Shown here one piece after another: positions 57,059-64,000 of a DNA stretch of 64,000 nucleotides; the first letter of the stretch is position 1; each line of letters starts with the position of its first letter. The notes below the pieces were generated by a model. It was not told the DNA's origin. It was given only the letters and a program-made list of their open reading frames with translations, and searched no databases. A program made the position numbers and the translations under genes. The DNA is taken from NCBI RefSeq assembly GCF_046097095.1, contig NZ_CP175699.1:186001-250000 (forward strand), given 5' to 3'. Source of the DNA: Natrinema sp046097095 (GTDB lineage: Archaea > Halobacteriota > Halobacteria > Halobacteriales > Natrialbaceae).

Positions 57059-57334
57059 TTGGCCGACTCGTCCCGACGGACCGCGATCGCCGTCCTCGAT
57101 CAGGAAGCGATCAGTTTCGAGGATCTCGTGCGCGAAGTCACAGAGCTTGAGGCGACCGAACCTGCGGCCGACGCGATCGAACGGACCGAACTCTCGTTCC
57201 GGCACGTCCACCTGCCGATGCTCGAGGACGCAGAAGTCATTCGCTACGGCCCCGAAACGGAACGGATAGAGTTACTGGAAAACGAACGGACGAACCGTCT
57301 CCGAACGCTCCCCCCTGAGTCCCTTCGGTCGTAA
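57059..57334 (+). CDS. DUF7344-type haloarchaeal HTH protein, short
   Basis: A 91-residue protein with a TTG start. RRTAIAVLDQEAISFEDLVREV and RHVHLPMLEDAEVIRYGP match the winged-helix pattern of haloarchaeal DUF7344 proteins. It lacks the usual N-terminal lead, so either the start is non-ATG or the gene is 5'-truncated. Role presumably regulatory. The region 56910-57058 before it contains a perfect 14-bp palindrome at 56941-56954. Confidence 0.55.
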   Translation: MADSSRRTAIAVLDQEAISFEDLVREVTELEATEPAADAIERTELSFRHVHLPMLEDAEVIRYGPETERIELLENERTNRLRTLPPESLRS

Positions 57335-57471
57335 TTCTCGGAACGACTGACATCGGCCGTCGATACCGTCTGCCGTCGCTCTCACGAGCGACTGGTCTCG
57401 GCGACCGAATCGTTCTTGAGACGAACCCTCACCCCCGAATCAGTCGTCCACTTATATTCATGTTCAATATC

Positions 57472-57491
57472 ACTGGTCAACCGTTTTTAGG
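57472..57491 (+). promoter_or_regulatory. Promoter module shared by the two Rieske-type oxygenase genes (copy 1)
   Basis: The pattern ACTGGT-AAC--TTTTT-GG begins 43 nt before the ATG of the full-length oxygenase gene. The same pattern at the same distance occurs before the paralogue at 62401. The T-run is placed as a TATA-like element (about 32 nt upstream of the ATG). ACTGGT-AAC could be a BRE or a regulator site. Confidence 0.5.
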
Positions 57492-57514
57492 TCTTATTGT
57501 ATTGTTGGTATCGT

Positions 57515-58648
57515 ATGACACAGTGGGACGACTCACAAACGAAAGCCGTGAGTGAGGATATCACGGACGACGCGAACGCGCTGCCAGCCCGGTACTTCAC
57601 CGACGACGACGTCTTCGAGATGGAGAAAGAGAAGGTGTTCGGGCAGTACTGGGTCTACGCAGGCCACGCCAACAGCATCAGCGATCCCGGCCAGTTTTTC
57701 ACGCGGACTCTCGGTGATCGCCAACTGATCGTCGTCCGCGGCCACGACGGCGATATCAAGGCGTTCGACAACGTCTGTGCACACCGCGGCTCGAAGATGG
57801 TTGAGGATACGCCGATGACCGATCCCGACGAGGGGAATCGAATTCGGTGCCCGTACCACCTCTGGACGTACGACCTGGACGGCACCCTGCAGAGTACGCC
57901 CAAGAGCTTCGAAGAAGCGAGTCTGAACCCCGATCTCGAGGACGACAAGGTCCAGGAGTTCGATTGCGAGTCCAACGGACTCAATGACGTCCACGTCGAC
58001 ACTATCGGTCCGCTTGTCTTCGTGAATCTCAGCGAGGATCCGATGCCGCTGGCCGAGCAGGCCGGCGTGATGAAGGATCGTCTCGAGGCGCTGCCCCTCG
58101 AGGAGTACGAACTCGCCACCCGAATCGTCTCCGAGGTCGAGTGCAATTGGAAGGTGTTCGCGAGCAACTACTCGGAGTGCGATCACTGCCAGGCCAACCA
58201 CCAGGACTGGATCAAGGGAATCTCGCTCAACGACTCCGAACTCGAGGTCAACGACTACCACTGGGTACTCCACTACACTCACGCGGAGGACGTCGAGGAC
58301 GAGATGCGGATCCACGACGAACACGAGGCGCAGTTCCATTACCTCTGGCCGAACTTCACGGTCAACATGTACGGCACCGCCGACGGCTACGGTACCTACT
58401 ACATCGATCCGATCGATACCGACCGGTTCCAGCTCATCGCGGACTACTACTTCCGGGACAGTGACCTCTCTGAGGAAGAACGTGAGTTCGTCCGCACGAG
58501 CCGCCAGCTTCAGGAAGAGGACTTTGAACTAGTCGAACGCCAGTGGGAGGGGCTTAGAACGGGCGCGCTCGCTCAAGCCCAACTCGGCCCCAACGAACAC
58601 ACCGTCCACCGCTTCCACCAGCTCGCACAGGAGGCCTACGACTCGTGA
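57515..58648 (+). CDS. Rieske-type oxygenase alpha subunit (GbcA-like), complete
   Basis: A 377-residue Rieske non-heme iron oxygenase. [2Fe-2S] ligands are Cys88 and His90 (CAHRGS) and Cys112 and His115 (CPYHLW). The catalytic domain has bridging Glu221 and iron ligands His224 and His229 (NYSECDHCQANH), with Asp336 (QEEDFEL) the likely third. The family demethylates or hydroxylates substrates such as glycine betaine, carnitine or stachydrine. The reductase partner is not adjacent. Start MTQW at 57515 chosen by match to the paralogue. Confidence 0.9.
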   Translation: MTQWDDSQTKAVSEDITDDANALPARYFTDDDVFEMEKEKVFGQYWVYAGHANSISDPGQFFTRTLGDRQLIVVRGHDGDIKAFDNVCAHRGSKMVEDTPMTDPDEGNRIRCPYHLWTYDLDGTLQSTPKSFEEASLNPDLEDDKVQEFDCESNGLNDVHVDTIGPLVFVNLSEDPMPLAEQAGVMKDRLEALPLEEYELATRIVSEVECNWKVFASNYSECDHCQANHQDWIKGISLNDSELEVNDYHWVLHYTHAEDVEDEMRIHDEHEAQFHYLWPNFTVNMYGTADGYGTYYIDPIDTDRFQLIADYYFRDSDLSEEEREFVRTSRQLQEEDFELVERQWEGLRTGALAQAQLGPNEHTVHRFHQLAQEAYDS

Positions 58649-58709
58649 TCACACCGATCATTGACCAGCGCTCGCCAGCACTCGAAACGAAATCTGCTAT
58701 TCGATACCT

Positions 58710-59069
58710 ATGAGTACGCAAGACCACGCACCGTACGTCGCAGTCTGTCCGGAGTGTGACGTCGATCTGCGAACCGAGGCGCCGAACGAGATCGTCGAGT
58801 TCTACCGCCGTCACTATCGTGTGACGGGCCACGACGTGGAGATCGAACGTGCACAGGTAGATCTCGCCGAGGATGTCGCGAACGACGGTCTCAAGGACGT
58901 CGTCTGGCAGTTGCAAGACCGATACGAGAACGGCGTCCCGTTCGGCGTCGTCGCGGCAGTGATGTCCGACCACGGGGTCTCGATCGGCGAGACGTTAGAC
59001 GAGATCCACGACGTGCGAATGACCGGCGGCCTGTACGAACCGCAGGACGATCACCTCGGCGCGTTCTGA
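58710..59069 (+). CDS. Conserved haloarchaeal protein with Cys pair and C-terminal winged-helix-like region
   Basis: A 119-residue protein. An N-terminal CPECD pair is followed by RRHYRVTGHDVEIERA, and the C-terminal half (VVWQLQDRYENGVPFGVVAAVM) resembles the winged-helix tail of MCM-type proteins with GLYEPQDDHL at the end. Function unknown. It follows the oxygenase by 61 bp on the same strand but looks like a core haloarchaeal gene rather than part of the oxygenase system. Confidence 0.6.
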   Translation: MSTQDHAPYVAVCPECDVDLRTEAPNEIVEFYRRHYRVTGHDVEIERAQVDLAEDVANDGLKDVVWQLQDRYENGVPFGVVAAVMSDHGVSIGETLDEIHDVRMTGGLYEPQDDHLGAF

Positions 59070-59164
59070 CCGAGCGTTCACGGTTGCCATCCCAACTTGA
59101 ACCGGTCTCCCCGTCCGTCGGCTAGTTGACGTCACGTACCGCTGTAATTGTACCGTTCTGACAA

Positions 59165-59980
59165 TCAGTTCTCGTTCCCCTCTCGGCTACTGACCTCATC
59201 CGTCTCAGGCCACTTCGCGTCAGGATCGATCGGTTCCACTGCGCGAACGAGCTCGTCTTCGGTGTAGTCGCGATCCTCGAGTTGCATGCTTCGGATCCGC
59301 CACTGGCGGCTCAGTTCCGGTTCGCCCTCGGGCCCGACTCGCGCGCCGCGGGTTCTGAAGAACGCTCCGTCGCGGCCGAGTCGCTTCCCCTCGTAGGTGT
59401 GCTGGTCGAAGACGGCGTCGTACGTCCCGCCGGGCTCGAGGTCGTCCACGGGGTGGTCGTAGCGGGGCTCGCGGCCCTCCTCGCGTGCGGTCGCGCGTTC
59501 TTCGGAGAGTTCACCGAAGTAATCGTCGGCGTGTGCGGCCTCGCGAGACGACGGCGCTCGAGCAGCCGCCAGGGCCGCGTGGACCGCACAGAGCCGACCG
59601 CGCCAGGACTCTTCCGACCACCGCTCGCGGGCCAGTTCCTCGTAGCGAGCCACTGTGAGCGCGACCTCGTGACCGGCGCGCAAGTCCTCGACGACGTAGA
59701 GGTTGATCCGGTCCCAGAAGTTCCAGGCGTATCCCGAACGGACCAGTTCCCACGCGGCCCACGCCGCGACCTCCTCGTCGGATCGCCGGACCGCCTTCTG
59801 GAGGAGACTTGAGACGACGTACCGGTTCGCCCCAGACTTGGTCTCGTTCTCGCCGAGTTCGTCGCCGAAGTCGTCGCGCTTGGGTCCAGCGTCGGAATCG
59901 TCGGTCGCGTCCGCCGCGTCCGTCTCGTCGGTCCGGAGTTCCCCTTCAGTGCCGAACGTGGCCTGTTTCCCATCGTCCAT
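59165..59980 (-). CDS. MgsA/RarA C-terminal-domain-like protein
   Basis: A 271-residue protein without an AAA core. The first 50 residues are acidic. Then YVVSSLLQKAVRRSDEEVAAW, AWELVRSGYAWNFWDRI and AVHAALAAARAPSSREAAHAD follow the helical C-terminal part of MgsA/RarA recombination factors. A basic tail with a beta-rich segment ends it. It may represent the haloarchaeal stand-alone form of that domain. Resemblance only; no function assigned. Confidence 0.5.
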   Translation of the reverse strand: MDDGKQATFGTEGELRTDETDAADATDDSDAGPKRDDFGDELGENETKSGANRYVVSSLLQKAVRRSDEEVAAWAAWELVRSGYAWNFWDRINLYVVEDLRAGHEVALTVARYEELARERWSEESWRGRLCAVHAALAAARAPSSREAAHADDYFGELSEERATAREEGREPRYDHPVDDLEPGGTYDAVFDQHTYEGKRLGRDGAFFRTRGARVGPEGEPELSRQWRIRSMQLEDRDYTEDELVRAVEPIDPDAKWPETDEVSSREGNEN

Positions 59981-60353
59981 ACTCGTTCTCTCGCCCGGTT
60001 GACGGAAATAGCTGACTGCTTCGATCGACTGATGGGCGACTCACGCCGGCCAGCCGTCCCCGACGATCGGGGAACGTCACTCCGCTCGAGAGACGAGCCA
60101 CTCCACTGCTCGCAGAGTCGTTCGAATCGATCCCAGAGAACCGTTCGCGATTCAATCACGTGATCTGTATGTCGGCACGGTAACTGTATTGGAACGCTGC
60201 GAGAATGCCTGGGTACGGGTACCGGTTGATACTGCTCACCTCAGCAACGATGATCGCGTGGAGACTGTGGGCGGTCTTCGGCCAGTACCCTCCGTATCGA
60301 CGGGGCCTCGATGTTCTTCACGAGATGCACAGAATCGTCGAGAAAAACCCGAT
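59981..60353. other. Intergenic region, nothing recognised
   Basis: 373 bp between two minus-strand genes. No supported ORF. The promoter of the MgsA-like gene must lie at its left end. Confidence 0.3.
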
Positions 60354-60779
60354 CTATCGCGTAAGTAAGACGATACTGAGACATGCAAACGCGATTCCGG
60401 TAAATCTCGTTATCGTAACATCATCGCCGAGAATAACGATACCGAGGATGGCCGCTACGACGAAGTACATGGCACCGAGGGTAGAGACCACTGTCGTCGA
60501 CGCTTGGGAAAATCCGATGTACATCGAAATGAGGCCAATTCCAGCGAACAATCCGGCTGCGCTAGCAAGCAGCCCTCCTTTCGCGGTAACGGCGATCGAT
60601 GCGTCTGAAACAGCTATGGACCCGAGTGCGAGAAGACCCGCTACGAGATACGTGATCGCGGCGGCAGTCCTCGGATCGATAGACTCCGACGCACCGTTGC
60701 CCAAGAGTATCCAAATCCCCCATGATGTCATTGTGATTAAACCAAACAAAATTCCCGAATCGATCTCAGTAACTCCCAT
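60354..60779 (-). CDS. Small EamA/DMT-type membrane protein
   Basis: A 141-residue protein with five predicted transmembrane segments (ILFGLITMTSWGIWILLG, ALGSIAV and so on). It matches the short EamA-type proteins that equal half of a normal ten-segment DMT exporter. Start MGVTEID at 60779 preferred over 60878. Such half-size proteins may dimerise. Substrate unknown. Confidence 0.75.
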   Translation of the reverse strand: MGVTEIDSGILFGLITMTSWGIWILLGNGASESIDPRTAAAITYLVAGLLALGSIAVSDASIAVTAKGGLLASAAGLFAGIGLISMYIGFSQASTTVVSTLGAMYFVVAAILGIVILGDDVTITRFTGIAFACLSIVLLTR

Positions 60780-60904
60780 CAATGGACATTTCGTCTTGCC
60801 ATTTAAAGGAGAGCCATGTTCAGTATGACGGGTGTTTAAATACACGATGCTAACGGTCGTTGTTCTGTGTCTTAACAAGGCCTCGGAAAGTTATTCCGAG
60901 GTGA

Positions 60905-61277
60905 TCACGCGATGGTGATGCTGCTCTCCCGAGCACCTTCGGTGAGGACCATGCTTTCCAAGAGCTTCGTCCGGAGTTCGTTGAAGATGACGATAGTGTC
61001 CTCACGGAGATCATCAATCCCCACAGTTCAGGGACCGCATAGGGGTATGCGGGTCCGAAAAGGACCACCACACGAAGAAGGGCTCGCCGTCGACTTGCTC
61101 CACTACGAAATCGATCGTCTTGTCTGTCCGCAGGGAGCTCTTTAGTGACCGATCGCCGATCACTCTATTGGCGACCTCTCCAAGGAGGACGGCGGCGTCG
61201 GACCACGTGACGTGAATCTTCTCGAGTTCGCGGACGAGTTGATCGTGTGCCCTCGTGGAAAACCCACCGTGATACAT
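60905..61277 (-). pseudogene. Decayed sulfatase gene
   Basis: The minus strand reads TIDFVVEQVDGEPFFVWWSF with SDPHTPM, a typical sulfatase helix-strand, and then a stop. In another frame NELRTKLLESMVLTEG follows to a TGA at 60905, resembling the C-terminal helix of sulfatases. The central and N-terminal parts, including the active-site Cys/Ser motif, are absent. A dead remnant. Confidence 0.6.
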
Positions 61278-61387
61278 TCCATACTATTCGTGTTCTTCAA
61301 GCTTCGGGAGATACTCGAGGTTCGCTTTACCTGCGATTTCGGGGCATCCCGCAACTCCACCGTGAGCTCGGACGTTCTTCTGCTTAA

Positions 61388-62086
61388 TCACCCCTCGATA
61401 CTGCGATAGTTCGGTCCCGAGACGCTCATGGTACCAATGGAAGGAGTGACCAGTCTATCGACCGCCATCCCGACGCTGCGCAGTCCCTCGGTGAATTCCT
61501 CGTCGTCGATCACGTATTCCCGATCGGTAACGCGATCGAGTTCCTCGAAGAAGGTCCGACAATCGGTGACCGTGTTATCCGTATTCGCCGGTCGTCTCCA
61601 CTGATCGAGGATCACTTCGGTCCAGTCCTGGGTAATTCAGCGAGAATCGCTTTCCCGGAAGCGGTAGCGTGCATGTGATCACACGTCCTCTGTCGCGTCC
61701 GTCAGCTTCGTCTTTCCTCTCCAACTACGGACGTCGGTTCACCTCATACAATTCGTTACACGCGTACGTTTGTAATCGTCCACGTTTACGCCCACCGTCT
61801 CAGCGTCGAGACCGAATACGCACGGACCAGCCAAAATCCGATCGGTAGCTCGACGTTCGAACGACTCGCCCGTTCTCATCGGCCACCGGACCTGCATCTC
61901 CTATTAGTGCGATAGACTATTATCTGCCGCGAACTCCCGACATCGCGTACCGAGCCGTAGCGTCCAAAAGGAGGTTTCCAAGGTCGCGATTCCCTGATAG
62001 ATCCGGCGAACTGCAAATACCGGAACTGCGATCCCACCGTCTACTTTTACGCACTCGAAAAGTGCAGACGATATTACGTCGTTCAT
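61388..62086 (-). pseudogene. Decayed IclR-family regulator gene
   Basis: N-terminal remains (ECVKVDGG, then IATLETSFWTLRLGTRC) lie at 61904-62086. The effector domain reads DHMHATASGKAILAEL and shifts frame near 61625. It then continues LDQWRRPANTDNTVTDCRTF to MSVSGPNYRSIEG at 61388. Several frame changes and an unmatched central stretch show it is dead. Divergent from the second oxygenase gene, so it was probably its regulator. Confidence 0.7.
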
Positions 62087-62357
62087 CCGTGGTTATACGT
62101 ATCCGACACTAGTGCTATTTTCGCTTCTTTCGCACTGAAGTTGGAGTTCCGTTTGAAAACGCCGTCCGGAGATATCGTGCTCCATCAACGAACGGTTCCC
62201 TTTCTAAGGTGTTGTGTTTCACAGTATCGTTTCGCGAGAATCCTGCGTAAATGTATCATATTTATAATATAGGATACTGATAACTTAGCCATATCAGATT
62301 CGACTTCTCAGCTACTATCCCGATAAGGAAACCGAGCATATAATGGGATTCTATATA

Positions 62358-62377
62358 ACTGGTGAACGCTTTTTCGG
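62358..62377 (+). promoter_or_regulatory. Promoter module shared by the two Rieske-type oxygenase genes (copy 2)
   Basis: ACTGGT-AAC--TTTTT-GG, again starting 43 nt before the ATG. Sequence between the module and the ATG is diverged, so conservation of the module itself is notable. Confidence 0.5.
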
Positions 62378-62400
62378 AATGCCCTCAATTGTGCTACTGC

Positions 62401-63411
62401 ATGACGCAATGGAAGCGAAGCCAGACCGAGGCAGTGAGCGCAGACATCACGGAGAAGACGAACGCGCTACCGGCCCGGTACTTCACCGACGATGACGTCT
62501 TCGAGATGGAAAAAGAGAAGATATTCGGTCGGTACTGGGTCTACGCCGGCCACGCTAACAGTATCAGCGATCCCGGCCAGTACTTCACGCGAACCATCGG
62601 CGGACGCGACCTGATCATCGCTCGAGACGACGACGGTGACGTCCGCGCCGTGGAGAACTTCTCCGCTCGCGACGGCGACGTGCTCCTCGAGGACGCGACG
62701 ATGACCGATCCCGAACGCGTCGATCCGGACGAGTTCGCCGATGCAGAGTCGGTGCACGTCGACAGCATCGGGCCGCTGCTGTTCATCAACCTGCGTGACG
62801 ATCCGATGCCGCTGGCCGAGCAGGCCGGCGTCATGAAGGATCGTCTCGAGGCACTGCCCCTCGAGGACTATGAACTCGCCACTCGGATCAGTTCGGAAGT
62901 TGAGTGCAACTGGAAGGTGTTCGCAAGCAACTACTCGGAGTGCGACCACTGCCAGGCCAACCACCAGGATTGGATCAAGGGAATCTCGCTCAACGACTCC
63001 GAACTCGAGGTCAACGACTACCACTGGGTGCTTCACTATACGCATGCAGAGGACGTTGAGGATGAGATGCGGATCCACGACGAACACGAGGCCCAGTTCC
63101 ACTACCTCTGGCCGAACTTCACGGTCAACATGTACGGCACCGCCGACGGCTACGGTACCTACTACATTAATCCGATCGACACCGACCGGTTCCAGCTCAT
63201 CGCGGACTACTACTTCCGGGACAGCGACCTCTCCGAGGAAGAACGTGAGTTCGTCCGCACGAGCCGCCAGCTTCAGGAAGAGGACTTCGAACTAGTCGAA
63301 CGCCAGTGGAAGGGGCTTAGAACGGGCGCGCTCGCTCAGGCCCAACTCGGCCCCAATGAACACACCGTCCACCGCTTCCACCAGCTCGCGCAAGAGGCCT
63401 ACGACTCGTAA
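62401..63411 (+). CDS. Rieske-type oxygenase paralogue lacking the Rieske cluster
   Basis: A 336-residue paralogue of the gene at 57515. The mononuclear iron domain is intact: NYSECDHCQANH (Glu180, His183, His188) and QEEDFEL. From the DPMPLAEQ motif to the end only 4 of about 203 residues differ. The Rieske region has Ser88 and Arg90 where the paralogue has Cys88 and His90. A 41-residue in-frame deletion removes the CPYH pair and the following loop. No stops or frameshifts; most DNA differences are synonymous, so it appears maintained. Either it works with electrons from another protein or subunit, or it is non-catalytic. Confidence 0.88.
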   Translation: MTQWKRSQTEAVSADITEKTNALPARYFTDDDVFEMEKEKIFGRYWVYAGHANSISDPGQYFTRTIGGRDLIIARDDDGDVRAVENFSARDGDVLLEDATMTDPERVDPDEFADAESVHVDSIGPLLFINLRDDPMPLAEQAGVMKDRLEALPLEDYELATRISSEVECNWKVFASNYSECDHCQANHQDWIKGISLNDSELEVNDYHWVLHYTHAEDVEDEMRIHDEHEAQFHYLWPNFTVNMYGTADGYGTYYINPIDTDRFQLIADYYFRDSDLSEEEREFVRTSRQLQEEDFELVERQWKGLRTGALAQAQLGPNEHTVHRFHQLAQEAYDS

Positions 63412-63966
63412 CGATCTCCCTTTGCAACTTCGGAAACGGTATCTCTGATAGGTACCGCAGTAATGACAGTATTACGTTCAACTGTCACTTCGTCAGTGTC
63501 CAAATCAAATTTGGACGCACTGAGTAGGGTGATAGTGCCGTATCCATCGACGTGACTGACCATTGCGTTCGGTGGCACGTCTTCGATGGAACGAGTCGCT
63601 CCAAGAACGTCTACGCGAAATCGACCGGAGCCCGACCGCGCGAATTCGGTGGACTCTCGTTGCACGCTGTGGACGACCGAGCCCCCGTCGCCGTTGTGGC
63701 TACTCGATTCCACGAGCGCCTCGATCTCGACCGTGGCACCCTCGGGAATGCGGCCGACCTTGACGGCGCTTCTGACAGGCGGCTCTTCATCGAAAACTCG
63801 GTATACGTCTGGTTGAACTCATCGAAGTCGTCGATATTGTCGAGGAGTTCGCCGCGGTTGTAAGCGGGAGCTGGCCTGCGGTGAAACGGAGGTCAGCATT
63901 TGTAATTGCCTGACTGTACGCGCCCACGGCTGCCGGAGCGTCGCCGGTACTGATTGCGCACTTCAT
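63399..63966 (-). pseudogene. Decayed RidA gene joined to an unidentified tail
   Basis: Starts MKCAISTGDAPAAVGAYSQA and TAGQLPLT, matching the RidA at 43286. About 40 residues are then deleted; LDNIDDFDEFNQTYTEF and, after a frameshift, DEEPPVRSAVKVGRIPEGA complete the fold. The frame runs past the normal end for another roughly 95 residues to 63399, with MVSHVDGYGTITLL and VPIRDTVSEVAKGD, vaguely like the C-terminal domain of SAM-hydroxide adenosyltransferases (weak). Its last bases overlap the oxygenase gene 3' end. Confidence 0.65.
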
Positions 63967-64000
63967 AGACACCGATCTCTCCACCTGTAGCTTAAGGGCT

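Noticed and set aside
62401..63411. Treating the second oxygenase as a pseudogene
   Set aside because: The ORF is complete, the deletion is in frame, the catalytic residues are kept and changes are mainly synonymous, so decay is not supported.

Overview
The window is chromosomal or megaplasmid DNA of an extremely halophilic archaeon, class Halobacteria. A Natrialbaceae-type genome is my best guess. Evidence: GC-rich coding DNA, strongly acidic proteins, AT-rich TATA-type promoters with very short or no leaders, a FolC-FolP fusion, HTH-10 and HalOD1 regulators, and IS6-type transposase remnants. I saw no rRNA, tRNA or CRISPR array.

Layout. 1-7 kb: an AT-richer flank with small hypotheticals, a rhodanese, a dead PIN gene, an IclR regulator and a GH3 glycosidase. 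7-14.9 kb: aldehyde dehydrogenase and FAD oxidoreductase divergent from etfBA, then a broken DgcB-like Fe-S membrane protein gene and an APC transporter. 15-34.4 kb: a catabolic accessory region with amidase, MoaF-like protein, aldehyde dehydrogenase, amidohydrolase plus Rieske ferredoxin, acyl-CoA ligase, two enoyl-CoA hydratases, a complete CUT1-type ABC transporter, IclR and an LLM flavin oxidoreductase. 34.4-37.9 kb: CoaD-like gene, HTH-10 regulator, and insertion-sequence and HalOD1 debris. 37.9-55.6 kb: folate and one-carbon block with folCP, alaX, purU, ridA, BCCT transporter, ilvA, dimethylglycine dehydrogenase, folD, creatininase-family and aspartoacylase-family genes, and a chorismate-to-aminobenzoate enzyme pair. 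55.8-60.8 kb: a regulator, a full Rieske oxygenase, conserved haloarchaeal genes and an EamA protein. 60.9-64 kb: dead sulfatase, IclR and RidA genes around a second Rieske-type oxygenase.

How the genes fit together. The set parallels the bacterial glycine-betaine pathway (gbcA, dgcAB, etfBA, purU and so on). A BCCT carrier would import a quaternary amine and a Rieske oxygenase would N-demethylate it. Dimethylglycine dehydrogenase passes methyl carbon to tetrahydrofolate and electrons to ETF. FolD and PurU release C1 as formate, FolCP makes the folate, and IlvA plus RidA handle serine-derived intermediates. This pathway is inference from families and proximity; no substrate can be read from the DNA.

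The most striking observation is the second Rieske-type oxygenase (62401-63411). Its catalytic iron domain is about 98% identical to the full-length paralogue at 57515-58648. It has nevertheless lost all four [2Fe-2S] ligands: two are substituted and two lie in a 41-residue in-frame deletion. The two genes share a promoter module at identical spacing. The window also holds dead fragments of several of the same catabolic gene families (EtfB, DgcB, Rieske ferredoxin, IclR, RidA), which suggests repeated duplication and loss.
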